Below, in pieces: positions 21,141 to 32,886 of a stretch of DNA of 64,000 bases; positions within the stretch are counted from its first letter, which is position 1; every line of letters starts with the position of its first letter. The DNA comes from Poecilobothrus nobilitatus (Eukaryota; Arthropoda; Insecta; Diptera; Dolichopodidae). A program made the position numbers and the translations under genes. The stretch is from the NCBI GenBank assembly GCA_947095535.1, contig OX352774.1, forward strand, positions 75,144,416-75,208,415, given 5' to 3'. The notes under the pieces are model-generated. The model saw nothing but the letters and a program-made list of their open reading frames with translations. It was not told where the DNA came from and made no database searches.

Positions 21141-24132
21141 ATATTTCCGAGAACAACTGGTCCTATTATAAGAAGGAAAAAAGAAGTAAAATTATATATA
21201 TGTAGATATGTACAAAAAAAAAATCGAACTGTTAATTTAATTGAGAAAACTAGACGAAACTTCTTTTGTTCGTAATAACTTTTAGGTTTTACCTCAAAAG
21301 CCAAGAAAATATACCAATGTTGCAGATTTGTCAGAAATATTAGCAAGCACGTCGGTGCAAATTGAATTCATACTAAACAAAACCAATTGAAATTATAAAC
21401 CCATAATTTATAAACACACTGTGCTGCACTGCAGTTTATGGATGCAATCATAAAATTTTTTCTGTAAGGAAAATTGTTTGAAAAATTTCTGTAATTGAAA
21501 CGGTAAATTATTATTTTATATTAATTAGGTCACGAAACGGTAGTTTATCGATTTTAAAACTGTTGGACAGGAGTTACATTAGAAAGTTTTTCAACGAAAT
21601 TTTTATTAAACAATTTTCAATTTTCTTTCTTGTATTTAAATTAAAACATTTAATATTAATTTTACTTGTAAATTTATTGTAATCTTAAATCGAAATATAA
21701 AACATTTTTTTGAAAAATTGGATTAATTAAATTGAGGCCATCAAAGCGATTAATTCACATCAAGATTGTGATCGATTGTGATACCATTTTAAGTTAAGCC
21801 ATGGATCTAAAGTTAGTATTCTATCGATGTGAGAACATAGAAAACTGAAAGTAATGAACCAGCAGATGCATTATCAAGACAGCAGCCCGCTTGAGTCTGT
21901 GACATTATAATCAAGTTGTGAAGCAGCAGATGGCCTCACAATTTTTATCAATATAAATTTAAATGGAGTAGTCTAAGCAACTATAAAACATCTAGAAAGG
22001 TGTGAACCACTTTTAAAGAAAGTAAAATGAAAGAAATTTTAACCAGTACGAGTTAAACTATTGCTAGAACAGTAGCAAAAAATATGGGTTACTGACTAAA
22101 ACTAATGCAATAAGGATGGATATTCTTTATAAAATGACAGTGCAGAAGTTATAAATAGGTAGGACTGGAAGAGACTATTCATCAATTTCAATATGAATGT
22201 TCGGCTCTAGCTACAGTTGGACTAAAAATCTCGGAAACCTATACTTCCACAGACATGTTATCGGCAAGTAAAATTAAAGAGTTAATTTTATTCCTAAACT
22301 CTACGGATGCTATTTTTCTAAACTTTGAATTTATATGTTTTTAAGTAAATTATGAAATTCTTTTAAATATATCATATTTTAGTCTTCTCAATGCCATCTT
22401 CCAGAAATCAGTAAAATTAGTAAATAATTACATTTTTTGTCATGTTTAATTGTCTATTTTAAAAACATATCAGTATTCAGTAAACAACTGTTATCTAAAA
22501 AATGTCATTTAAAGAAAATTTTAAAGATACATAAATAAATTCTGTAAAGTCTGTAGGAACGGGCAGAGATAATTTTTAATGAATACATATTAAATAAAAT
22601 AACTTTGTTAACAAACAGTTTTAACCGATTTGATACTCTGTAATCTTTTTATAACCATCTTTACAGTCTACATAAACAAAATATAGGTTTTTTAAGGTTT
22701 TACCTTTTCCACTATAAACATTTTCCATAAACATAGAATTATATTTTCTTCTTCCAATTTCTAAGTTGTTGATTTATTAAATATCAATAGGTATACAAAC
22801 TATGAGTAGGTATACATTCTTACAAAATATTATTGTTCGGCACTATTTAATAGATATACAGAATGAGACACCAAAAAACACATCTATTTTAGTCTTTCAG
22901 GCGAAAATTTAAGACAATTAGGCAAGATATTTCTTACTTCATTAAATTATATATGTAGGTATATAGAGCTTTTCGCTACACAGAGAGTAATTTGACATTT
23001 CGTATTACTGTCAAAATAAAAATATTCACCCATCTGACCGCCGTCTTAGAAAGGTTTTACTAAGATTTTATAATAAAATTTGGAACATTTATTTTATGCC
23101 GAAAACTGAAATTCATTGAAGAAAAAAAAAACAAATATGAAATTGTAAATAACACAGGAAATGGGTCTTATTACTTTTGACAATCGTAAATTAAAAAATG
23201 TATGTATTTTTAGATTTGTTAAATTTTTAAAATGAAAAAATTAATAAAATTTAAAAAAAAATAATGTTGATTTTTTTTTATTGTTAACACTCTGTCAAGT
23301 ATTTTTTCTTAACCCCTATTGATGCATTTTGTATGGAGATGGCGTAAAAGATTAATGAAAATTTGTTATGTACATAGGTACGTACATATAAACTGTAGTT
23401 GGTTTATTGGGTTTCCTTTGAAAATAGATTTTATTTTGAGTACATCTTTTTTATTATACATACCTATTTTTGTTTTTTTTGATGTAATCTAATTTGTTGA
23501 ATTTATGTAATGACGCGTTGTTATCTAGTATTCTGTTAAAAGTTTGCTTTAAAATATTTTACACATCCAAAGGTACACATCTAAACTAAACCAGAATTTT
23601 TTTAAAATATCAAAAAAATGTTCATTTATTGTAAATCCTTTTATTATTTTGTTTTTGTTTTCTAAAAAGAAAAATTTCTTTTATAACGGGTATATTAGAC
23701 CCTTTTTCCTTTTTTTTTCTACCTAAAAATTACTATGTATGGATGTATTTATGTATGTTTTCTCACTTTTTTTTTTCAAAACGTATGTAATTTTAACAAT
23801 TTTATTTAACCTAAATTTTTACCTGAAACTAATAATAAAATATACAATCTTTTATTTTTCGATATTTTTATAACCATTTGTGTACAATATTTTAAACATC
23901 TTTTTATCATTGTTTTCGTTATTCTTTTTTTAAAAATAAGTTCGTAATTCGTATCGTAACTAAATTCCAAAAATCCAAACACAAGTTTTTGTTATTTTGT
24001 AAAGAGTAAAGTACAGTTTACTTTTTATCATTACTATATTTTGGTATTTTTAAAAATTTTTAAAAAACTCGAGATGCAGAAATTATTTTTCAAAATAAAT
24101 GCTGTACTATTTTCCAATTCTTCAAAAAAAAA
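21141..24132. other. AT-rich non-coding DNA with one repeated segment
   Basis: Mostly featureless. 21860-22310 is less AT-rich but shows no open frame or family. A ~60-base segment at 23139-23200 (AAATTGTAAATAACACAGGA ... ATGGGTCTTATTACTTTTGA) recurs diverged at 24282-24344, next to a SINE-1 tail. Confidence 0.55.
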
Positions 24133-24256
24133 TTTTTTTCTAAGGGAGGTGGGAATCTTCCAGAGATACCAATAGTTGCCCCTTGGTAGTGTCAAATTCT
24201 TACTGACTAAACCCACCTCCCTCTTTAGCCAATATAATGGGATGAAACCCCTTACA
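24133..24256 (-). mobile_element. SINE-1 3' domain, 5'-truncated copy 4
   Basis: On the plus strand: a T run, CTAAGGGAGGTGGGAATCTT, then CCCTTGGTAGTGTCAAATTC, ACTGACTAAACCCACCTCCC and CCAATATAATGGGATGAAAC. It is nearly identical to 1181-1290, so this is probably a recent, strongly 5'-truncated insertion. Confidence 0.85.
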
Positions 24257-24919
24257 TCAATTTAAAACAGAAAACAGATATAAAATTGTAAATAAAACAG
24301 AAAATGGGTCATACTACTTTTGTTGACAACCGCAAATTAAAAATAGATTTCATTATTCCAAAAAATCGATAATTTTGAAATTAGCTGAATTTACAAAACA
24401 AAACTTACGATATGGATTAATGTATTCATGTATTAGATTTTGATTGATTGAAACATAAAATATAATGACGGGCTCACATTTTTCAACATTTATGCTGCAA
24501 TACCATTTTACATCAGTTTAAAGAAACAGCAAGACATTAATTTCAATTAATATAAAATATATGTAAATAAGTATGTTCATATATGTATGTAAATTAATTT
24601 TTTTTTTTTTATAAAACTGGAAAAATATTATAATTTAAAAACATATGTAATAATTTCAAAAAATATTTTTGATTCATTTAAGTAACAATTAAGGTTAGTT
24701 TTTATTTAGACCGATATATTCACGAAAATGTTAGAAGGCAGAAGATACTAAAATGATATGTGTGTGAAAAAAAAAAGTATTTATTTATATTAAAACTAAA
24801 TAAATATACGTGAAACATTGAAAATATCCAGACAAGTTTTCATAAATATCCAAGAAAATATTATGTTTTCTATAATTAAAAAAATGAAGAAATAAGACTA
24901 TTTGAATGTTTAGATGTTA
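24257..24919. other. AT-rich non-coding DNA with a repeated segment
   Basis: 24282-24344 (AAAATTGTAAATAAAACAGA ... AAATGGGTCATACTACTTTT) is a diverged direct copy of 23139-23200. The rest is A/T-rich with no coding signal. Confidence 0.6.
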
Positions 24920-25079
24920 ATTTTTTTTTTTAGTTCATTTCTCTGTCACATAAATGTGAACAGGAAATTACACAGCCTTTCATTTACAACAGGCGTGGAT
25001 ATAAATGTTGAACCCACGCTCCCTCTGTGTTTACTACGTATTTTATTCGCTCTTACCCAATAGACCACCACGGCCTCAG
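24920..25079 (-). mobile_element. SINE-2, full-length minus-strand copy 2
   Basis: Read on the minus strand: CTGAGGCCGTGGTGGTCTAT, GGGTAAGAGCG (A-box region), GTGGGTTCAAC (B box), then CACGCCTGTTGTAAATGAAA, AATTTCCTGTTCACATTTAT and a poly-A tail (T run 24920-24931). It matches 30989-31172 along its whole length. The open frame over it is incidental. Confidence 0.85.
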
Positions 25080-26039
25080 ATATCAAAATTTTGCTATAAA
25101 TATTTTATAATAACACAGCATTTTTACTCCGTCTTTCCTATTGGTAGTGCATTATATTTTTCTTTTTCTAAAGTCGTGATATTATCCAAGGAACTTTTCA
25201 TGAAAATTATCCTTTATAGCGTTAGTATCACTACACTTTATACACTTTTATCAAAGTTAGCAGCTGTTTAGCCTAAATTTTTTCGCATCTAAATGCATAC
25301 ATGTGTGAATTCACCCTTAAATTAAATAAATATATTATTAGTTTTGTATATATGTGTGTAATATGTAATTCCAGTATGCATTGATAAAATAAATCAAAAA
25401 ATAAAAAATTTGTTTAAATAATTAAAAAAATATAAAATTTATTTAGTTTTAAATGAATTTGAAGCAATTTTTAAAAACTTATGTATGTCACATCATATAA
25501 ATATATAGTTTTGAAATTATAGGAGCTTCCTATTACCAAGAACAAAGAACATAATATATACAAACATAACATGTGATATCTGATCTTTGCTATTATATAA
25601 TATACATTTCAAATTAGACCTTTTGTATAATTTTTGCATTTTGAAATTTTTTGTTTTTGAAAATAAAATTGTTATTTACATATAAGCTTAAACATTATTG
25701 AATAGAAAACATATATGTAAGTATGTATTTATACACAAATAGTATGATAGATAATATATTTTTTACGTTTTTACGAAAAATAAATAATGTTTGAATATAA
25801 AGAACAAAATTTTTAAAAATTTTCTTTAAAAATACGAACGACTAGGTATAAAGCAATAACAGGTCAACCAAAGGCATGTATCCACCACTTCCAAGAGACA
25901 TATATTACCTTATTTTCTTTTTCTCTTTTTTATTCCATTCTATTATTAGTTTACCATTATTACAAATCTTACACCTGGGTATTTATATTAATTTTTTGTG
26001 TATTTGCAAGAATCCGGATAAACAGTACCCGATATCAAA
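25080..26039. other. AT-rich non-coding DNA
   Basis: No feature beyond CATATATGTAAG-type microsatellite stretches near 25710-25735. Confidence 0.6.
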
Positions 26040-27010
26040 CATAGCAAAGTGTTGCGTTTTTAGCACATTTCCAAAAAAAATTGAAAAAATGTGCCTATAA
26101 GTTTTCTATCCATCCATCCGTTTTAAAAACTTCTACAATGTTAATGATAAAAAAAAAAACTTTTAACCATGGGTAGGTCTCATAAAAACAACTTTTTTAT
26201 GTAGCCCCATCCATCACAGAGCTACAACCCCTCAAACTTTGAGAAAGCCATATTTTTAAATGTGTATATCTCAGGTTCTGCTCAATATTTTTCCAATGTA
26301 AAAACACCATTCGACATGATTTTTTTCACCTTTATAAATCAATATCAAAATTATAAATTTTTTTAAATTTAGTATTTAAATTTACCGTTATATGAAAATC
26401 ATATTTTGTATAACTCTATTAGGGCTCAAAAATTGAAAATTTACTAGGCATATATCCAGATTTTTCTTCGGCAAGACATAGAAAATAAAGCTTCAGTAAT
26501 ATACCTTTACGTGTGTTAACGGTTTTTTTTAGTTGTATAGGGTTTTAGAGTTACAGCTCCGAAAAATTGTAATAAATCCTTATTTTCAGATGTATATATC
26601 GCAGACTCAAGACCGAAAATTTTGCAATTTACTATTTAAATTTACCATTATGTAAAAACCAAATTTTGCATGATTTTTCTTTTTTCATAACTCCGGGACG
26701 CTTTTAGGGAGGACCTTAAAATTTAGAGATGAGAAATAACTTTAAGACTTAGTATAAGTTTCCTCAGAAAATATTTTTGGACTATCCCCTGTTTAAGAGT
26801 TATTAGGGCTCAAAAATTGAAAATTTGCTTTTTTTAGACATCTGTAACTTTGCAAGTATACCTGTACAAATTTTTCTTCGACGAGACATAAAAATTAAAG
26901 CTTCAGTAATATATTTTTACGTGTGTTAACGTTTTTTTTTGTTATATAGGATTCCGCACTTACAGCCCATCAAAATTGCCTACAATTCCTCTTTTTCCAC
27001 ATTTTTATTT
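26040..27010 (-). repeat. REP-C copy, inverted, with internal 365-base duplication
   Basis: The plus strand carries CCATCCATCACAGAGCTACA near 26208. Its reverse complement matches GTAATGGATGGGGCTACATA at 40132. Within it, ATTAGGGCTCAAAAATTGAA occurs at about 26439 and again at about 26803, each followed by a TTTTTCTTCG-(A)GACATA motif, AAAGCTTCAGTAATATA and TTTACGTGTGTTAACG. A direct duplication is therefore present. No coding sequence is seen. Confidence 0.65.
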
Positions 27011-28065
27011 ATTATATTTTCAAATTTTGGTGCAGAGTCACAAATTTAAACAGTTTGTACTATCTTTTGAAAATATGCGCTTTTAAAAACCGTTGGTTTT
27101 AATTCTTTCATGTTTTTTCTTATAAATTGAAATATGGGTTTAGGAACAAATCTAAAAGGCAGGCATAATTGTAGATTGTGTAGTGTAGATTGAAATGAAA
27201 TATTTGTCAGTGTTCTCTCCTCAACAGATCAGTTCTTCCCTCAGTACAGCTGCAGACAACAAGTACATTACTCTGCAAACCCTCACATTTTATTTATTTC
27301 ATTCCTATCTCATTCTTTTTATGTTCCCCTAATTTATTTTTATAATTTTTTACTTTCTGTTGAGTAATTGTATGAGTATAGGCATTAGTCACTTAATCAC
27401 TACTCAACCCAAGTCACTATTTTAGTACAGTGTTGATTCTAAAAATTTAAATAAGAAAAAAATTAATGTATAAAATATATTATATTGCATGTATGTAATA
27501 TGTATACATATATGTATAGGTTAGATGTTTGGAATATACATTTAAAATGTACAATTACTTATTATGGGCATTTTAGTGATAAAAATGCTGAATTAATTTC
27601 ATTAATTGCGATGTTTCATTTATTTTAATTCTATTTTGATTTAATATACTTACATAGATTACCAGATGTTTGCAAAAAAAAAGCTTTTTTCATATTTTTT
27701 TTTTTTTATATTTGTTTAAATTATTGTTATAAAAATTAAATGTATATAAATAATTTATATACATATATATACTTATAAAAATAAATGATAACAATTAGTA
27801 GCAAGTGATGAATGAAATACGCATTACATTTTCTTTTAAAATTATGAATTAAAAAAAAGTTGTGTTTAATTAAAAAAGAAAAAAATATTTAAAAGTTTAT
27901 GCTTTATTAAAAAATAAATTATTGTTTATAGAAATAAACTATTATAAATGATCAAATAAGAGCTATATACTTATATATTTTTAATTTGAAATAAAAAATA
28001 AAACGTAATAAGATATCAATATAATTTTTTATTTAGTTATTTTAGATATTGGTTTATGCAACTTG
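27011..28065. other. AT-rich non-coding DNA
   Basis: No coding signal. It contains a CATGTATGTAATATGTATAC microsatellite-like stretch at 27488-27520 and T/A runs near 27690-27710. Confidence 0.6.
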
Positions 28066-28800
28066 TTATTATACCCGTATGAACTATGTTCAAGAGTATA
28101 ATAAATTTGCCATTACGTTTGTGACACTTTAAAGGAGTCGAGCTAAATATAGTGTCAAAGGTATGGATCGGCTCAGAATCGAATTCTGAGCCGATTAATC
28201 CATGTACGTTCCTCCACCGTTCGCACGATAACTCAAAAAATAAAGGAGCTAGGAAGCTGAAATTCTTCCTTTTGAAAACTTTTGCAAAATTTTTAGTTTC
28301 GCTATTTAAATCCAGCTTTTTCGGCCGCCAGTTCGAGTAGCTACAAAATTGAGTTGAGTTACAGGACAACAACATCTGTAAAATTTGGTTGTGCTGCTGC
28401 GACAGATTCGGGTAGCTGCCATACAACTTCTCTTTTTAAATGAAAATAATGCAGTGTCTATTGAAGCTAGGTATCTGAAATTTTGTGAAGATGTGTCGAG
28501 TTACATCCCAAAAACGTTTATGAACTTTGGTTGGTCTAGAGAAGCGGGTCCAGGCTTCTTGCGCCTCTTGGAGCTTAATGAAGCTAGGCGTCTACAATCT
28601 TACAAATGAAGATCAAGTTTTATGGCAACAACTTCTGTAAAATTTGGTTGTGCTGGTGCAATAGATTTGGTAACCGTTATACAACTCCACAATTTACATA
28701 AATAGATCTTGGTAGTTATAACGTCGGTACTAAAACATCTGAAAGATGATCAAGTTATTTAGAAACAAGATATATTACATTCATAAGGGTATTCCAGAGT
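28066..28800 (-). mobile_element. Divergent Helitron-like relative in reverse orientation
   Basis: The left end is a hairpin (TTATTATAC 28066-28074 with GTATAATAA 28096-28104, and an inner GAAC/GTTC pair). Reverse-complemented it resembles the GGTATA end of the other two copies. CGCACGATAACTCAAAAAAT at 28220 is the reverse complement of the ATTTTTTGAGTTATCGTGCG block shared by those copies. The interior holds a diverged direct pair, ACATCTGTAAAATTTGGTTG near 28371 and AACTTCTGTAAAATTTGGTT near 28630. Right boundary uncertain. Confidence 0.5.
28167..28195. repeat. Inverted repeat with 13-base perfect arms
   Basis: ATCGGCTCAGAAT and ATTCTGAGCCGAT are separated by CGA. It is unusually GC-rich for this window and sits where the GGACATCG/ATTCAGAA block of the related element would fall. 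Confidence 0.9.
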
Positions 28801-30988
28801 TGACACAGTATACTCTACTGCACTCTTGCTTTAAATATGATTTCATGTAAACGTATACATCGTTTTTTTTAAAAAATTCGATTCTGGAACATCGGCCACT
28901 TTTCCACATTAATCACATTTTTGGCCACTTTTACACATAAATCTGAACTTGAGGCCTGAAGGTCAATTATGTTGAGCATAAATTTCACATAAAGTATGAA
29001 ACGTAGGCCGAATAAATTTATTATTTTTCTAATAAATATTAACAATTTCTATACGCTTTGCAATTGTGTGTCTTTCCATGGTGATTTGTCAAACAATACT
29101 GAACACAAATGTCAATTTTGCAGGGAATCTGAAAAATAACAGTATAAAGAAACAGTACAGTATACAAAATAAATTATTCTTTTATTATATTTTATAAATT
29201 AAAATTATATTTTGGGATTACCACCAATATAAGGTATGATGCATTTTCAACTAATAACGGGAAAGAAAATTATGTAAATATCTATGTTATAATTCATATT
29301 ATTGTTATTAATTTGTATTCTTAAAAAATTATTTCCTTTTATTTTTTATGTGATAACTGATAGGGGAAGTATCAGAGTACCCTTATAATTAAAAAACCTC
29401 ACGAATCATTTTGAACATACTTACATACCTACATATATTGTTTTCTGTCAAAAATATAACATGCATCTACCATTTTATTGTATTTTATTTATTGTTTTTG
29501 AAACAATTTGCCGATCAAGGGTAGATCCGTAAATGTATAAGTATAAATTTAAATAAGCAATAGTATTAATTACGTACATGTTTCCTAATGGATATGATGA
29601 CGTACATATTATGTTACTTGACATTCCAAATACATATGTTTTGTCAAAAAAAAATGATTCTCTTAAAATACATTTCAGTTGGTTGAAATTCTTTAATTGT
29701 TGAATTAATATCATTAAAATTTCTTGTCAATTTCCAAGTATGAATATTCACAGAATATGAACACATATATGCATGTACATATATGGATAACCTCCACCTA
29801 CTACAAGATTTATATATAAACAAAAACTGAAAAGTAAAATTATAATAATGCTAAAGAGTTAGAAAAAGTATTATACTAAAAGCAGAAAAGTTAGATTGTA
29901 ATTCTAGACTTTAATTTTTATAAAAAATTTAAACGAATGTTTTAATAAAATCATTGGTATTTTTCTATAATAAATAAAAATTAAATTAAATTAAACATAG
30001 TTGCAGTTTTTATAGAACTTTTGTTTTTATTCAAACTGTATCGTATTAAAAAATAAATATAAAATACAATAGCAGTAAGGTTTATTTAACCGTTACGAGA
30101 GAAATTGCAAACTCTTAAGTTTTGTTATATTTAAATAGAAAACAAAACTATGTTGACTTTTTAATTCTTCTATTCGGTTGGTAATAATTCGATTTCTTTT
30201 AATTAAAAAAAAAATATATATGCATAATATAGGTACAACGTCATAATATTTTATATCTTATTTTTGGCAGTAAAAATAGACTGCAACTTTTTTATGCGCA
30301 GTCAACTGAATAGGTTGCAATTTCAATAAACTAATTTTTTCTAAAACTTAATTAGACTTTCTATATGAAATATAAAGAAAGATTTTATAGTATATCTTTT
30401 TACATATGAAAAAATAAAATGTACAAACGTTTTTGTGTGGGTTGGTATAAAACTTCAAAACAAAAAGATAGAATACTTACCTGACTAAATGAGAACAAAA
30501 ACTATACGAAAAATATTTCATAAAATATTATTTTAAAACCGTTTAAGGTATTTGGCATGGGAGAAGTCTGTATAATTTTGTTGAACATGTTTGCAATATT
30601 TATTCAGAAAAGCTTGCAGCTAAAATAAAACTATTCGTTTTAAATGCACTTTCATTCTGAAACGTGTTAACAATTAGTTGAATTCAGCCCGTCGAACTAT
30701 TTAAAACAGATACCTAAACAAAAAACTAAAAACTTTTAACGAACTCTTGAGTCGCGACGAGTTAGTATATTATAATAACCTAATGACATGCATTGGCAAC
30801 ATGCAATGGTAAAAATTAATCAGTTAAAAATTTTAGTTCAAGGAATGCAAATATTTTTTAACAGACTTTCGTGTTGTAATGCGTTAATAGATCGTAACTA
30901 TATTAATTCAATCGTCATCTTGAACAGAAAAAAATATTTTTTTAAGCCCTCGTGCCGCAAGGATTAACAACCGATAATACAAATCTCT
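28801..30988. other. AT-rich non-coding DNA
   Basis: One small direct pair (GGCCACTTTTCCACAT near 28905 and GGCCACTTTTACACAT near 28923) was noted. No coding signal. Confidence 0.6.
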
Positions 30989-31172
30989 GCGACCTCGTTG
31001 CCCTAGTGGATAAGGGCGTATAAAATATGCTGTAAACACCGAGGGAGTGTGGCTTCGAATCCCACACACGTCGTAAGATTCTCCCATACGAAATTTCACG
31101 CCTGAACAGGAAAGACTGTTGAATTTCCTGTTCACATTTTATGTGGCAGAGAAATGCATTAAAAAAAAAAAA
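30989..31172 (+). mobile_element. SINE-2, full-length plus-strand copy 3
   Basis: GCGACCTCGTTGCCCTAGTG and GATAAGGGCG (A-box region), GGCTTCGAATCCC (B box), CACGCCTGAACAGGAAAGAC, AATTTCCTGTTCACATTTTA, and a 12-A tail at 31161-31172. At about 184 bases with all parts present, it serves as the reference copy for this family here. Confidence 0.87.
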
Positions 31173-32344
31173 TTCTCACAAACTAAATAAATACCTACCT
31201 ATTAGTTATCATAAGCATATTATTCAAAAAAAAAGCAAACTCAGTACAAAAAAAATCAATTAAGTATTCACAAAAATGCAAATGAAATATTTATATTAAA
31301 TGCTCATATTGTTTTTACAAAAATTTCAAATTTTTATCACCTGTTTTATATCATAGATACACCGCACAATTTTTTATAATTTAATTTAAAGTGTCCGTTT
31401 TCCTGAAATTTTTTTTTTTTTCAATGATTTTATCATTTACTAACAAAGGAAATCATAACTATCCACTAAAGTAATTAAATCGCTAAAAAAAATCCAAAAA
31501 TAAATGAATATTTCCAATTATATTCACATAATTAACCTAGTAAAATTCTACACGTATGTATGTATGTACATCTATGCTTCCTTGTACATATTTGTATTCC
31601 ATATATAAAACGATTTATTTAACCATAAATTAGTGACCTAAAATAAAACACGTAAATTGGTATATATGTACATCTAACTGTGTAAAAATTAAATTTTCTA
31701 CACACTGTTCTTAAATTACTTACCATATATACATATAGCTACATATATACTATACTTGTATACCTACATTTTATTCATTTAGATATAATATACTGAATAC
31801 CTAAACTAATGTACCCTTTCACAGAGAACCAACAGTGCGTTTTAGATTTTTGTATATAGAACATACTTACTTATATGTGACACACCAGGTTATACCTACT
31901 ACACAAAATAACAATATAACAGCAGTAGTGCAGCAAGACTTCAAAAAAAAAAGAATACATTTTTTAATTTATATTTTTCTGAAACTGGTTTATATAATAT
32001 GAACATTCATTCATATTATGCATTATAATACATATACAAACATACATACTTATATACATATATTTTTCTAATGCTGTAAAATTACTTACCATAAAAAAGC
32101 TAAAAATCTACCTTTAATTATATTTTTATTGAAAATGAAAAAAAGGATCTTTCAAAAGAGCTAAAATTAGCTCGTACAGAGTGTATAACTTAAACAAAGA
32201 TAATTAATATTAATAAATTCCGTATTTCTCACAAAAAAAAAAAAAATGTAGATGTATTACCAATATCAATTTCTTATAATCTTCAAGCTTTAGTATATTG
32301 TATTTATAATGTATTTAATTAGTTGATGTTCTTCCATTCAAGCT
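31173..32344. other. AT-rich non-coding DNA with TACATA microsatellites
   Basis: Many short TATGTATGTACAT and TATATACATATA stretches (31555-31580, 31725-31760, 32025-32060). No coding signal. Confidence 0.65.
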
Positions 32345-32886
32345 ATACATATAGATTTTTTATCGCTTTGTTTTGTACTTTTTGTAGGGTGTTCAAGTTT
32401 TTAGCAAAAATATTCCCACGAATAATAATACTATGACACTATGAAATAACACTATGAAATAAACTATAATAAATTGATATTTTTATGTTATCCGGAACAC
32501 TGTGTGCAATCTTTTTCAACATGCCAGCTACCCTTCTCGATCGCACTTTTGAGAAACTGGATAATATGGTTGTTCCAATTTGAATCAGAGTCAATAATTA
32601 TTCCAAGATATTTATAGTTATGTACTATACCTATCAATATTATTATTATTATAGTAGACTGATACCTACATATATCGGTATCTTTATTCTTTATCAACAT
32701 AATTTTCGTTTTTTTTTTTATATTGACAATGAATTTATGCAAGGACATCCAATTATAGATTTTAGCCATATCATCATTGACCCTCATCTCAATATCTTTA
32801 GAGTCATACCCGGAATATAGAATGGACTAAGTCGTCAGCGTAAATAAAAGGTGTTCCAATCAAATTTATGCTGATAACATTATGCA
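32345..32886 (-). pseudogene. Non-LTR reverse transcriptase fragment with YADD active-site box
   Basis: On the minus strand the reading begins SINLIGTPFIYADDLVH, with the YADD codons at 32842-32831. YxDD is the catalytic metal-binding motif of reverse transcriptases. After a frame change it continues in one frame (32787-32488) with DMAKIYNWMSLHKFIVNIKK, then a YKYLGIIIDSDSNWNNHI block, and ends, after further breaks, with FAKNLNTLQKVQNKAIKNL. These are the palm and thumb landmarks (D..KI..WM..NK.xxNxxKTK; YKYLGIxxDxxLxWxxHI; LxxLQxxQNKAIK). It is a dead internal fragment without endonuclease or 3' end. Its motifs differ from the 18513/49868 family, so it represents another lineage. Confidence 0.8.

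Noticed and set aside
28037..28609. Open frames of 62-129 residues near 28.0-28.6 kb
   Set aside because: They lie inside the divergent Helitron-like element and cross its hairpin and inverted repeat; no domain seen.
30908..31135. 75-residue open frame on the minus strand
   Set aside because: Antisense reading through the SINE-2 copy; no family resemblance.
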